DNA of 64,000 nt from Mucilaginibacter aquatilis (GCF_009755275.1 NZ_WQLA01000005.1:310001-374000), one strand, 5' to 3'. Counted from the first letter of the stretch, positions 1-10,300 are shown. The notes: generated by a model from the sequence alone, not told the origin. Numbers and translations are program-made.

Positions 1-19
1 TTGCTAAAGCCGCAAGCCT

Positions 20-709
20 TCAATTTACCAGCAGCTTATATCCCCGGCCATGCACATTGATGATTTCTACACGCGGGTCATCTTTAAGGTACTTACGTAT
101 CTTACTTAAAAAAACATCCATACTACGGCCATTAAAGTAGTTATCGTCATTCCAGATGTTGAGCAGGGCTTCTTCGCGGGTGAGCACTTCATTTTTTTTA
201 AGGCACAACAACCGCAACAAGGCAGCTTCCTTGGTTGATAGCTTTTGAACCAATCCATCGGCAGTTATAGTTTGTGAAGTAAAGTCAAAATCGTATTTAC
301 CAATTTTAAATGTAGTAGGCTTTTCCTCTTCGGTGCTGCCGGCGGCAGTACGCTTTAAAAGCGCATTTATACGAAGCAGCAATTCCTCAATGCGAAAGGG
401 TTTGGTGATATAGTCATCGCCACCTAAATTAAATGCCTGGGTTTTGTCCTCAATCATGGCCTTGGCAGTAGCAAAAATAATAGGCACATGCTCATTTATT
501 TTGCGTATTTCCTTGCCCAGGGTAAATCCATCCTTTTTAGGCATCATTACATCCAGTATCAGCAGGTCAAAATCACTTTTGGTAAATTCCTTTAATCCGG
601 CATCGCCATCTTTGCAAAGCACTACATCAAATTTGCCTTTAAGCTGCAGGTAGTCTTGCAACAGGGCGCCCAGGTTGGCGTCATCTTCTACCAATAGTAT
701 TTTCTTCAT
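20..709 (-). CDS. OmpR-family response regulator (RprY-like)
   Basis: Cytoplasmic DNA-binding response regulator of 229 residues. The receiver domain (about 1-120) shows the acidic pair D9/D10, phospho-acceptor D53 in ILDVMMPKKDG, switch T81 and K103 in ITKPF. A winged-helix Trans_reg_C domain follows (about 133-228, ending in NVHGRGYKLL). Its ATG overlaps the TGA of the kinase upstream as ATGA, so the two are translationally coupled and this is its cognate regulator. Bacteroidota pairs of this shape resemble RprXY. The target genes cannot be told from the sequence. Confidence 0.93.
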   Translation of the reverse strand: MKKILLVEDDANLGALLQDYLQLKGKFDVVLCKDGDAGLKEFTKSDFDLLILDVMMPKKDGFTLGKEIRKINEHVPIIFATAKAMIEDKTQAFNLGGDDYITKPFRIEELLLRINALLKRTAAGSTEEEKPTTFKIGKYDFDFTSQTITADGLVQKLSTKEAALLRLLCLKKNEVLTREEALLNIWNDDNYFNGRSMDVFLSKIRKYLKDDPRVEIINVHGRGYKLLVN

Positions 710-2532
710 GCAATATTGAATTTCAGTTCAAATTCAGAACCTTTTTCTTTTTCCGAACGAACGCTTATCATCCCTTCCAGGCGCTTAACTATAGTATTTA
801 CATAACTAAGTCCTAACCCAAATCCTTTAACATCATGCAAATTACCTGTAGGTACGCGGTAAAACTGCTCAAATATTTTGGCTTGTTGGTCGCGGCTCAT
901 ACCAATGCCTTTATCGGCCACACGTATAACCAGTTGGCTGCCTTTATTAAGAGTGCTTATGGTAAGTTCGGGCTCATCTTTACTATACTTAACCGCATTA
1001 TCAATTAAATTGAATATTACGTTGGCAAAGTGAAGCTCGTCGGCCTCTATAACGGCAAATTCGGCATCTAAGTGCAAATCAAGTTGGGCATTGCTCTTTT
1101 GCAGCTTTAGCTGCATGCTGTCTAATACATCGGTTATCAGTTCGTTAACATCAACCGGTTTTTTGTCGAGCTTGAAGTCGTTTTTCTCAATACGGGCAAT
1201 GTTCAAAACGCGCTCAATGTGGCTACCCAGGCGGGCATTCTCTTCATAAATTATGTCGGCCAAGCGGGTTACGCGGGCTTTGTCTTCAATAATCTCCTGA
1301 TCTTTTAAAGCCTCACTGGCAATCATGATGGTTGATACAGGCGTTTTAAATTCATGCGTCATGTTATTGATAAAATCGGTTTTCATTTCCGAAATTTTCT
1401 TTTGACGCAGTATGGTGAATATGGTGTAACCAAAGCATACAATAAGCACCATTAACAAACCACCACTAATGCTAAGCATGTAAGTCATGCTGCTTAATAT
1501 GTGCGAGTTTTTATCAGGAAAAAACAGCTGTATCTTACCCGGATCGTTAATTACATCCTTAGTAAAAATTGGGGTTTGATAGGTTTCGCTGGCATAAAAC
1601 ACAGGCTTCTCTCCTACCATGTCATATGCTTTTGAAAATATGAGCGAATCGTTATTAGCCGTGCTTACTTCATAGCTAAAAGGCAACATAATGCCTTTGT
1701 TATGTAATTCAAACCGCAGCAACGAGTCAATCCACAGGGTATTGATGCGGTCCTTTAATGGCTGGCCTGAGTTTTTATACTCTTCGGCCAGGTTTTGCAT
1801 TACGGTGAAGTTGGTTAACGTTACCTCGGTTTCTTTTTGATTTAATTTGGCAAGTGAATCTGCACGCAGCATTTGCTTTATTTGGGCAACCTTGCGCTCC
1901 TTTACTTTACGGTCATGCTCGCGCTGCCAGTAAGGGTTAATTCTTACCCGGGCCACTACCTGCGGGCCAAACTGCGGGTCAAGATAATGTTGGTAAGTAG
2001 TATCGTATTTGTGAACCTTGTTGCCACGTTTTGTTGGTGGCAATTTGGTTATTTCAAGCGGTCCCCTGTTTTGGTGCAGAATACCAAATTCATCAACAAA
2101 TTCTTCAATCTGGATTTTTACATTCACCATTTCCTCCTGCGGCAAACCGTAAAGTTCCTCATCCAGTTTGGTGCGCAGGATGATGTATTTTAAGCTGTCG
2201 CGCAGTTTGGCAATGCGTAAATCATGCTGCTTGCGGCTTTGCGTTGCGGTGGTGTTTGCCGAACTATCGGTAACAAATTTTTTTACCTTGGTTTTAGTAA
2301 ACTTACGGTCTTCCTTAACAATCAGGCTATCGGCCTGCTTATCAATAAACCTATTGGCATCCTTTTTTTCAAGCTTTGATACCACAGTGTTTAAAGCCTC
2401 ATGCACATCGCGGTCAAATAACTCCGACTGCATATGATAGGATTGCCGCAGAAAAAAATATTGCATGGCCACCACTCCCAGCAAGGCAAACCCCATAAGG
2501 CCAATTATTAAACCAATACTTCTCTTCTTCAT
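706..2532 (-). CDS. Membrane sensor histidine kinase (RprX-like)
   Basis: Sensor kinase of 608 residues. TM1 is at about 8-28, a large charged periplasmic region spans about 30-348, and TM2 is at about 350-374. HisKA follows with phospho-acceptor H393 in NMTHEFKTP, then HATPase_c with the N-box NLIDNAVKYS and the G-boxes DKGIGM and GFGLGLSYV. No HAMP domain is evident between TM2 and HisKA. It is the first gene of a two-gene operon with the response regulator, overlapping it by 4 nt. The periplasmic sensor matches nothing I can name, so the signal is unknown. Confidence 0.93.
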   Translation of the reverse strand: MKKRSIGLIIGLMGFALLGVVAMQYFFLRQSYHMQSELFDRDVHEALNTVVSKLEKKDANRFIDKQADSLIVKEDRKFTKTKVKKFVTDSSANTTATQSRKQHDLRIAKLRDSLKYIILRTKLDEELYGLPQEEMVNVKIQIEEFVDEFGILHQNRGPLEITKLPPTKRGNKVHKYDTTYQHYLDPQFGPQVVARVRINPYWQREHDRKVKERKVAQIKQMLRADSLAKLNQKETEVTLTNFTVMQNLAEEYKNSGQPLKDRINTLWIDSLLRFELHNKGIMLPFSYEVSTANNDSLIFSKAYDMVGEKPVFYASETYQTPIFTKDVINDPGKIQLFFPDKNSHILSSMTYMLSISGGLLMVLIVCFGYTIFTILRQKKISEMKTDFINNMTHEFKTPVSTIMIASEALKDQEIIEDKARVTRLADIIYEENARLGSHIERVLNIARIEKNDFKLDKKPVDVNELITDVLDSMQLKLQKSNAQLDLHLDAEFAVIEADELHFANVIFNLIDNAVKYSKDEPELTISTLNKGSQLVIRVADKGIGMSRDQQAKIFEQFYRVPTGNLHDVKGFGLGLSYVNTIVKRLEGMISVRSEKEKGSEFELKFNIA

Positions 2533-2645
2533 TACTCAACAAAAATAATTGAAATACAAGAGCGTAACATCAGTTTAACAATTTTTAACAGTTGCGAGTT
2601 AGAGCTACGAGCCAAGAACCAAGAACCAAGAAAAAACTGAATAAC

Positions 2646-2684
2646 AAAAAAAGAGGCATCTGATTATCAAATGCCTCTTTTTTT
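2646..2684 (-). terminator. Rho-independent terminator after the DUF3127 gene
   Basis: Perfect 14-bp inverted repeat (2646-2659 and 2671-2684, core AAGAGGCAT/ATGCCTCTT) with an 11-nt loop and runs of seven A or T at the outer ends. It lies 50 nt past the stop of the DUF3127 gene. The symmetric runs could terminate in both directions, but only the minus-strand gene reads toward it. Confidence 0.8.
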
Positions 2685-2733
2685 ATTATGCCATAAATCC
2701 TGGCTCTTAGGTCTTAGCTCTTGCTTCTGCAGT

Positions 2734-3096
2734 TTAGAACGGCAAGTCGTCATCATCAGGTGCAGAGTTGATGTCAACCGGCGGAGCGTAGTCAGGGGTT
2801 GCTGCTGCAGCACCACCGCTTAGTACGTTAAGGCGCCATAACTGCAATGAGTTAAAGTAGCTTTTTTTACCGGTTTTATCAGTCCATGGGCGGCCGCGAA
2901 GGTTAAAGAATACCTCAACGTCGTCACCAACTTTAACAGCATCCAATAAATTGCAACGATCCTGGATGGCTTCAAATTTAATATACTCAGGGTATTGCGG
3001 GTTTTCTATATATTCTACAATAAGTTCTCTCTTTTTTAAAGATTCGGTAACTTGCTGTGTAGGAGTAACTTCGTGTACTTTGCCTTTAATATCCAT
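2734..3096 (-). CDS. DUF3127 OB-fold-like protein with an SSB-type acidic tail
   Basis: Protein of 120 residues matching the Bacteroidota family DUF3127: a beta-rich body with V-G-D-D-V-E-V-F-F-N near the middle and R-P-W-T-D-K-T-G-K after it. An Ala/Pro-rich linker leads to a C-terminal tip ending DDDDLPF. That tip is nearly the same as the acidic C-terminus of bacterial SSB (DDDIPF), which binds repair and replication proteins. It is single-cistron with its own terminator. A role in single-stranded nucleic-acid binding is inference from the body plus tail; standard SSB is a different, longer family. Confidence 0.75.
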   Translation of the reverse strand: MDIKGKVHEVTPTQQVTESLKKRELIVEYIENPQYPEYIKFEAIQDRCNLLDAVKVGDDVEVFFNLRGRPWTDKTGKKSYFNSLQLWRLNVLSGGAAAATPDYAPPVDINSAPDDDDLPF

Positions 3097-3174
3097 AATT
3101 CTTGCTTATAAAACGTAAAGTTAATAGTTACAATTGTAAATCGGGCATTTTTTAATTCATAAATTTGTAGCCAC

Positions 3175-4347
3175 ATGCAAATTTATCAAACCGAAAGTAA
3201 GATCATTATTACCTGTAATAAACGCCTTGCACCATACCTGCAACAGGAGGTTGAAGCGTTAGGGTATACCATTAAGCGCGCGTTTCAAACCGGCGTTGAA
3301 TTGGTTGGAACAGTTAATGATTGTATACCATTAAATCTTAACCTGCGCTGCGCCAGCCAAGTATTGTATTCGCTTGCAAGTTTTGAAGCAGCCGATCCGC
3401 AACGCCTTTATAACGAACTGGTACAGATTGAGTGGGAAAACCTGCTTGACTTTAGCGGCTATTTTTCTATTACCTCTAACGTAAATAACGAGCACATACT
3501 TACGCCGCTTTTTGCCAACGTAAAAGTAAAAGACGCCATAGTTGACCGTATAAAAGAAAAGAAAGGCATCCGCCCAAATTCAGGTCCGGAATTGAATAAA
3601 GCCGTACTGCATCTTTACTGGCAGGATGACAAGGCCGAAATATTTGTTGATACCTCGGGCGAAACGCTGGCAAAGCATAGCTACCGTAAAATTCCGGGTA
3701 AAGCTCCTATGCTCGAAGCATTGGCAGCATCAACCATTATGGCAACCAGCTGGGACAGGCAAAGCAGCTTTATAAACCCTATGTGCGGTTCAGGCACACT
3801 GGCTATTGAAGCGGCACTGCTTGCTACCGATAAAAGCCCGGGCTTGTTCAGAATGAATTATAGCTTTATGCACTTTATGGGTTATGATGAGCAGGTGTTT
3901 TTTACCGAACGCCGTAAGCTTAAAGATAAAGCCAAAAAGGAAACAGGTTTCAGAATTCTGGCAACCGACTTATCTGAAGATGCCGTTGACGTGGCCCGTA
4001 AAAACGCCCGCACAGCTGGCGTAGAACATTTGATTGAATTTGCTGTTTGTGATTTTGCAGACACCGAAGTACCTGAGCAGCCCGGCGTAGTAATGTTTAA
4101 TCCCGAGTATGGTGAGCGCCTTGGCACACACACCAAACTTGAAGCAACCTATGCACGCATTGGGGATTACCTTAAGCAAAAATGTAAGGGCTATAAAGGC
4201 TATGTGTTTACCGGCAACCCCGATTTGGCAAAAAAAATTGGCTTACAAGCCAGTCGCCGTATAGAATTTTACAACGGTAAGCTTGACTGCCGCTTACTGG
4301 AATACAGCATTTACGATGGCAGCAAACGCGAACCAAAATCAGTTTAA
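3175..4347 (+). CDS. THUMP-domain class I SAM-dependent RNA methyltransferase (RlmL/YcbY N-half-like)
   Basis: Protein of 390 residues. An N-terminal ferredoxin-like/THUMP region (about 1-160) is followed by a Rossmann methyltransferase with motif I NPMCGSGTLAIEA (201-213), acidic motif II at ATDLSEDAV (263-271) and the catalytic motif at 309-313. Its length fits the m2G2445 rRNA methyltransferase half of RlmL; the second half (RlmK) is missing, as is usual outside gammaproteobacteria. The catalytic motif reads NPEY rather than the usual NPPY. The next gene starts at the base after its stop. Substrate (23S rRNA or tRNA guanine N2) is inferred. Confidence 0.88.
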   Translation: MQIYQTESKIIITCNKRLAPYLQQEVEALGYTIKRAFQTGVELVGTVNDCIPLNLNLRCASQVLYSLASFEAADPQRLYNELVQIEWENLLDFSGYFSITSNVNNEHILTPLFANVKVKDAIVDRIKEKKGIRPNSGPELNKAVLHLYWQDDKAEIFVDTSGETLAKHSYRKIPGKAPMLEALAASTIMATSWDRQSSFINPMCGSGTLAIEAALLATDKSPGLFRMNYSFMHFMGYDEQVFFTERRKLKDKAKKETGFRILATDLSEDAVDVARKNARTAGVEHLIEFAVCDFADTEVPEQPGVVMFNPEYGERLGTHTKLEATYARIGDYLKQKCKGYKGYVFTGNPDLAKKIGLQASRRIEFYNGKLDCRLLEYSIYDGSKREPKSV

Positions 4348-4830
4348 ATGAAACGCTTACTATTTTTGGCCACAATATTATTGTGCGCTATGTTTACACA
4401 GGCACAGCAGCAAATGCCTTTTCCGTTTCAGGGCGGTAAGGACGTAATGATGACGTTTTTTAAAGAGAACGTAGTGTTACCTAAAGCTCTTAAAGACAAA
4501 AAAGCAACCGGTACAGCTGTCATAAAATTTACAGCCGACCCTAAAGGCGCAATACAAAAAATTGTGGTTTACTATGCCGACGACTACAGCATTGCCATGC
4601 CGTTTATTGAGGCGCTGAAAAAATCAGATAAAAAGTGGATTATTTTTGATGGTGAAAAAGTACACGACTTTATAATTTCATGTACCATCAACTTAACACC
4701 GGGTAATGCCACGGCCGCTGTACAAAAACAGGTATACGAATCATACAACCAGCGTAAGCCAATTTTTGCCAGCAACCCTATCCCTTTAGATATGGCCACC
4801 CTGCTGCCTGCCATTATAACCACCTATTAA
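4348..4830 (+). CDS. Small secreted protein with a TonB C-terminal-like domain
   Basis: Protein of 160 residues with a clear signal peptide (MKRLLFLATILLCAMFTQA, cleavage after AQA). The mature part has the pattern A-T-G-T-A-V-I-K-F-T-A-D-P-K-G-A-I followed by a helix and strands, which resembles the TonB C-terminal fold found in many Bacteroidota periplasmic proteins. It has no N-terminal anchor or proline-rich linker, so it is not a complete TonB. The ATG directly abuts the TAA of the RNA methyltransferase, so the two are probably co-transcribed. The function is unknown. Confidence 0.65.
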   Translation: MKRLLFLATILLCAMFTQAQQQMPFPFQGGKDVMMTFFKENVVLPKALKDKKATGTAVIKFTADPKGAIQKIVVYYADDYSIAMPFIEALKKSDKKWIIFDGEKVHDFIISCTINLTPGNATAAVQKQVYESYNQRKPIFASNPIPLDMATLLPAIITTY

Positions 4831-4938
4831 CGTAAACGCAGTGTTGGTTTTAAACTAATTTAATTTACAAGATTTAAAACAGCTTTAAAACCGCAGGCTA
4901 TTTTACTTCGTAAGTCATGGTATTAATTGAAGATACCG

Positions 4939-5211
4939 ATGCAGAAGGACGTGTATACGAGCAAGATCAAGAATGTTGCGACTAACATTCGTAAAATCAG
5001 AGAGTACAGAAATTATACTCAAGAATACTTAGCCGTTAAGCTTGATATTTCGCAAAACGCCTACAGTAAAATTGAATTGGGTTATACCAAAATAACCCTT
5101 GAAAGGCTTTTCCAGATTGCACTGATACTGGAAGTTGATGTAATTGAATTGATAAAAGCCAACGATAATGAGGTTATGCTCATTATAAACGGATCAGCAG
5201 TTGCAAGTTAA
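4939..5211 (+). CDS. XRE-family helix-turn-helix regulator
   Basis: Small cytoplasmic regulator of about 90 residues. An HTH_3 fold covers residues about 15-70, with TQEYLAVKLDISQNAYSKIE as helices 2-3 and then TLERLFQIALILEVDVIELI. I place the start at ATG 4939; a TTG at 4927 would add only four residues. It is followed by a perfect hairpin just before the HD gene. The size fits a stand-alone repressor, or the antitoxin of a lost partner, but no toxin gene is adjacent. Confidence 0.82.
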   Translation: MQKDVYTSKIKNVATNIRKIREYRNYTQEYLAVKLDISQNAYSKIELGYTKITLERLFQIALILEVDVIELIKANDNEVMLIINGSAVAS

Positions 5212-5219
5212 ATCTTAAT

Positions 5220-5259
5220 ATGCGTTTATATTTGCCAGTTCAAATATAAACGCATTTTT
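5220..5259 (+). terminator. Perfect 15-bp hairpin with T-run abutting the HD gene start
   Basis: The arms 5220-5234 and 5241-5255 (ATGCGTTTATATTTG and its exact complement) flank the 6-nt loop CCAGTT, and T5 runs to 5259. The next base is the A of the HD gene's ATG. It should terminate the XRE transcript. The left arm also contains TATATTTG, a match to the Bacteroidota -7 box, so the hairpin may double as promoter or operator DNA for the next gene. Confidence 0.7.
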
Positions 5260-5916
5260 ATGACCTCCTCCCAGCAACTCATTAATCAAACAGCACAATT
5301 TGTACAGCAAACCCTTCAAAACGCCGAAGGGGGGCATGACTGGTGGCATATATTGAGAGTTTGGAACAACGCAAAAATGATTGCGAAAACTGAACCTGCC
5401 AACATGCTTATTGTTGAGCTGGCCGCCTTGCTGCATGATATTGCAGATAGTAAGTTTCACAACGGTAATGAAGAAATTGGTCCGCAAACAGCAGTTACTT
5501 TTTTAAAAGCTCAAAACGCTCCTGAAGATGTAATTGAACATGTTGAATTGATTATAAGGCACATGTCTTTTAAGGCAAGTTTTGATGGCAGCCAGTTTCA
5601 TTCTCCTGAGTTAGCCGTAGTGCAGGATGCCGACCGGTTAGATGCTATTGGGGCCATTGGTATAGCACGCGCTTTTACCTACGGCGGGTTTAAGGGGCGT
5701 GAACTTTACAATCCCGAGATTAAGCCAAACCTTAACATGAGTAAGGAAGAATACAAGAACTCTGCTGCTCCCACCATTAATCACTTTTACGAAAAACTTC
5801 TGCTTTTAAAAGATAAAATGAATACGGCATCAGCCCGTAAATTTGCCGAGGAACGCCACCGTTATATGGAAGCATACCTGACTCAGTTTTATGGTGAGTG
5901 GAACGGGCAGCTTTAG
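5260..5916 (+). CDS. HD-domain phosphohydrolase (YedJ-like)
   Basis: Cytoplasmic protein of 218 residues. The HD superfamily metal ligands are visible: H30 in DWWHILRVW, H59-D60 in LLHDIADSKF, and a downstream D in VVQDADRLDAIGAIGIAR. Length and layout fit stand-alone HD hydrolases of the YedJ type, which act on phosphorylated or nucleotide substrates, but the substrate is not known. The ATG at 5260 follows the T-run of the upstream hairpin directly, leaving almost no leader unless the transcript reads through from the XRE gene. Confidence 0.88.
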   Translation: MTSSQQLINQTAQFVQQTLQNAEGGHDWWHILRVWNNAKMIAKTEPANMLIVELAALLHDIADSKFHNGNEEIGPQTAVTFLKAQNAPEDVIEHVELIIRHMSFKASFDGSQFHSPELAVVQDADRLDAIGAIGIARAFTYGGFKGRELYNPEIKPNLNMSKEEYKNSAAPTINHFYEKLLLLKDKMNTASARKFAEERHRYMEAYLTQFYGEWNGQL

Positions 5917-6007
5917 ACCGAAAATTAAATTCACATTAGATTTTATGGGCAGATATAAACACGTTAGCTATGTGCATATATTTGCTCTAATAAATTTCTA
6001 ATAAGTA

Positions 6008-7315
6008 GTGAAAAAATCGCTTTTGCTGGTAACGGCTCTGTTAATGCCAGCAGTTTTACTGGCACAGGATACAACTAAATTGCAGCGTTTTAACCTGCAT
6101 TTTCAACAAACGGTAATCACACAAACTAAACCAGGCTTCAAAGCCGCATATACTGGTCAAAACAGCCTGTTGCCCCAAAGCGAAACCGCAACATCATTAA
6201 CTACTACCCTTTATGGTGGTACCCGTTTATGGAAAGGAGCTCAGGCTTACTTTAACACCGAAATGTCGGGCGGGGCGGGTTTTAGCAAAACATTGGGCGT
6301 TGCAGGCTTTCCAAACGGTGAAACCTTCAGGGTTGGGAGCGCCGAACCTAAAATTTACATTGCCCGCCTATTTGCATCACAAGTATTTGAGTGGGGCAAT
6401 GATTATGAAAATGTTGAGGACGATTTAAACCAACTTGCCGGCAAGAAAAGTAAGCGATACATAAGCATCACAGCCGGTAAGTTTGGCATATCTGACTTTT
6501 TTGATAATAACAGCTTCAGCCATGATCCGCGTACACAGTTTATGAACTGGAGCTTGATGAGCAATGGTGCCTGGGACTACCCGGCCAATACGCGTGGATA
6601 CATTATTGGAGCAGTGGCCGAACTAGGTTTACCCAACTGGTCGTTACGATATGCTTTCACCATGGTACCTACACAAGCCAACGGCTCGGTGTTAGATGAA
6701 AGAATTGGCAAGGCCAATACACAAACACTCGAGTATGAGCAGCGCTACAAATTAAATGGTAATGCCGGCGCTTTCCGCTTATTGGCTTTTTATAATAAGG
6801 GCAAAATGGGTAAGTATAATGATGCTGTTGCAGCAAATACCTTACTGCCTGATGTAAGCTCAGTTACCTCATACGGAAACAAAAAGTACGGCTTTGGCAT
6901 TAACGCCGAACAGTATTTAACGCCCGACTTTGGCATTTTTGCAAAGGCATCTTACAATGATGGAAAAACTGAAACATGGTTTTTTACCGAGATCGACCGT
7001 TCGGTTAGTTTAGGTGCTGTACTCAAAGGAACACGATGGAAACGTGCCGATGATGAACTGGGCATAGCTTTTGCCGGCAACGGAATATCTTCCGAACACC
7101 GTAAATATCTTGCAGCAGGTGGTTATGGATTTATAATAGGCGACGGCAGGCTAAATTACAGCACCGAAATGCTTGCCGAATTGTACTACAAACTCAATGC
7201 CTACCAGCATAAGGTTTGGCTAACGCCAGATTACCAGTTTATTGTTAACCCGGCTTACAACAAAGACAGGGGCCCGGTGCATGTATTTGCCCTACGAGCC
7301 CATGTGGAGTTTTAA
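6008..7315 (+). CDS. Carbohydrate-selective porin (OprB-like)
   Basis: Outer-membrane protein of 435 residues. The start is GTG (GTG AAA AAA), followed by a signal peptide ending VLLAQ. The mature protein is rich in alternating aromatic and polar residues and ends in F (HVEF), as barrels do. The pattern S-I-T-A-G-K-F-G-I-S-D-F-F-D-N-N-S-F-S-H-D then PRTQFMNWSLM matches the OprB family. It should allow diffusion of small solutes. Its TAA overlaps the stop of the opposing kinase gene in one TTAA (7312-7315). A TATATTTG at 5977-5984 is a possible -7 box. Confidence 0.85.
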   Translation: MKKSLLLVTALLMPAVLLAQDTTKLQRFNLHFQQTVITQTKPGFKAAYTGQNSLLPQSETATSLTTTLYGGTRLWKGAQAYFNTEMSGGAGFSKTLGVAGFPNGETFRVGSAEPKIYIARLFASQVFEWGNDYENVEDDLNQLAGKKSKRYISITAGKFGISDFFDNNSFSHDPRTQFMNWSLMSNGAWDYPANTRGYIIGAVAELGLPNWSLRYAFTMVPTQANGSVLDERIGKANTQTLEYEQRYKLNGNAGAFRLLAFYNKGKMGKYNDAVAANTLLPDVSSVTSYGNKKYGFGINAEQYLTPDFGIFAKASYNDGKTETWFFTEIDRSVSLGAVLKGTRWKRADDELGIAFAGNGISSEHRKYLAAGGYGFIIGDGRLNYSTEMLAELYYKLNAYQHKVWLTPDYQFIVNPAYNKDRGPVHVFALRAHVEF

Positions 7316-10300
7316 GCGTTGTCAGCTTTAGGTTGAGCCTTAGGAAACTGCAGGTAAAAGATTGTTCCTTTATTTAATTCTGTTTCGTAAGATACCTTAC
7401 CGCCTGCGTTTTCAATGGAGTTTTTAATGAACGCCAAACCTAAACCAGTGCCCGAGCTTTTGGTAGTAAAGTTTGGTTCAAAAATGCGTTCCCTCAGGTT
7501 TTCAGGTATACCATTTCCGTTATCCCGAATTTTTAACAGTATCTGATCACTTGATATTTCATAAATAATATCAACAATACCCAACCTTTCGGGCGGCATA
7601 GCTTCAATTGCATTTTTTAGCAAGTTATTAAAGCATCTTAAAAGCTGATCACGGTCAGCACTGATCATAAAAGGCTCCCCGGGCGCTTCATAATTAATGC
7701 GCACATTATCCATGTGCTTGAATATGATAACGGCCTGCCCAAGGGTTTCAAAAATATCTAAACGCTCCATTTTCGTATCAGGCATTTTAGCAAAGGCCGA
7801 AAACTCCGAGGCAATGGATGATAAGCTTTCAATTTGTTCAACAAACGATTTGCTGAAACGCTCAAATTTCATGTCAAACTTAGGATCTTTGTCTTTCCAT
7901 GATTTTTCTAAAAGCTGCAAGCCAAGTTTTAATGGTGTAAGCGGATTTTTGATTTCGTGAGCCACCTGCTTGGCCATTTCACGCCAGGCGCTCTCCCGTT
8001 CGGATTGTGCCAGTTTATTTGCACTATGCTCAAGGGCGGCAATCATTTTATTATACTCTTTAACCAGTGCACCAATCTCATCATCGCGCTCCCATTTAAT
8101 AGGCTCGTTCTTTTTACCGTAAATGGTTTTACTCAGGTTATATTGTATAAAGCTTAACGGGTTGGTTATTTGGCGGGCTACCAAAACGGCAAATACACCT
8201 ATAGCAACAAATATAAACGCATAGATATTGATCATGGCATTCAGGAATGCATTCAGGCGTTCATAGTAGTCGGTTTGGTTTGAAAAGTAAGGCACCTGTA
8301 AGTAACCGGTAGTAAGGTTTTGATTGTTGCGCAAAGGCACATAAGCTGTTTTATAACTTAAAGCAGCAATTTTTTCATTGTTAATGAGCAGTGATTTTTG
8401 CCTGCGGCTTAGCATTATGTAAGCCTTTGCATGCATACGCCTGCCCAGCAAGCCATACTCATAAATTTTGGGCTGAGTTGATATTACGGGCCGCCCCTGG
8501 GTATCAAACAATATTAAATCGGCCGAAAAGTTATCAGCAAAGTTATTGAACCTTACTTGCGTAGCTTCATCAATATTACGTATCCCTCCCGGAAAGTAAT
8601 TTTCAAACTTAGAAGCAATAGTGTTTATTTTATTGCTAATGGTTTCATCCTGCTGCTCGAGGTATTGTGCTTTGATTGACCAGTAGGTAATTAAGCCTAC
8701 CAATGCAAGCGTAAACACAACAGCAAATATCATTGAAAACTGTATACGCGTTTTATATAGCAGCCTTTCAAATTTAAATCCTAAATTCCAGGTAATGTGT
8801 TGAGGGGTTATTTTAACAAAAGTTATACGTTTCCAAAGCCATACAAAGGTGATAAGCACCGCACTGAAAATCATTAACACTACAAAAAAGAAGGTTAAAG
8901 AGGCAATGTTATTAAGTATACTGTTTACAGGCTTTGATACTACAATAACCTTACGCAAACTTGGCTGATATATCAGGTGGCTGTAACGCGTAAAACGCTG
9001 CAGCCATGATGTTTCTTCATTATCGTGATTACTACGGCTGCTTGTTTTAAATAAGTATTGCTTTAGCCTGCCTTTAAAATCGTTATTTACAACATCGTAA
9101 TCAAACTTGCCGCTCTGACTTAGCAACCGTCCGTCACTGTAAAATGCGTATGAGTACTCTTTAAACCGAGCATCACTTCTTAATTGATTTTCTATCAACA
9201 GCTCTGGAAAATTGCTGGTTGAATGTATAGGCTTTGCCTTGAGTTCTATAATAACAGTTCCGAGGTTGGCTTCGCCCTCATAAACGGGTATAATGGCAAA
9301 GTAATTTTGAAATCCAAAGTTCTCGCTTTCACGGTAAAAATATTGGCTAACCTTAAGCGAGCTGAATATTACCATGTCTTTAAAATCATTCAAGGCGTAA
9401 TTATTACCTTCAATAATGGCGTTTCCGCTTGAGTCAAATTCATGAACCTTGCAATCATAATCGGCCAGGTAACCATCAAAATACCTTTTAGCAAAGCGAT
9501 TTTTCAAGAATCCCTCATTGTGCTCCTTTTCTTTAAAATAGTGAGTAAGTGCAGGGTCGGCCACAATACGCTTTTCAACCTTCTTAAATATATTTATGAT
9601 GCGCGGGTTCTCTCCATCATTTAACCGTGCAACCAACTGCTTGCGCGTTTCCTGCTCTTTCATTGATTCAAAATCGCTGAGCTTTACGGAAGCAATAAGG
9701 GCACAAATAAATATCATACCACCGTATGAAAGTGCTGTAAGCTCACCATTTATTTTACGGTTGGCATATAACCTTAACAGCACAAGTATTCCCCATAAAA
9801 TATAAAAAACCGTTGCGCTAAAAATGAATGAAGCTATAGTAGCAATTACGATGGCACCGGTAAAAATGCCCAACTTAATATTGTCTGGTATGTGAAGCTG
9901 TTTATTTATAGCCAGGAGTATTTCAACCAGTAAATAAAATATTAAAAAGCCCACACAGGCCATTACAATACCTATTATGCTATAACCGGAAAGATTTAAT
10001 ACGTTGTTTACATCAAAATTGATGTTAGAGTTTATTACAACCTCTTTAAACAGGTTAAGCAACCCGGTAGATACTAATACAAGCAGCGCAACCCCACCGG
10101 TAAATAAGGCATAACATGATACCGTACTTAACCGGCCCAAGTCAATTTTAAAACGATTGGTGTAAATGTACCCTACAAACCATAGCGCAAAGAGCAAATT
10201 CAATATAATATCACCAAATGTGGGGAATACGGCATTTAATGAATATAAAGCAGGGTTGAACAGCGGTAGGTTATAACTAAAATCGGGGAAATTAAACCGT

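Noticed and set aside
5220-5259. Operator or antitoxin site only
   Set aside because: The perfect stem with T-run is better explained as a terminator; operator function is kept only as a secondary possibility.
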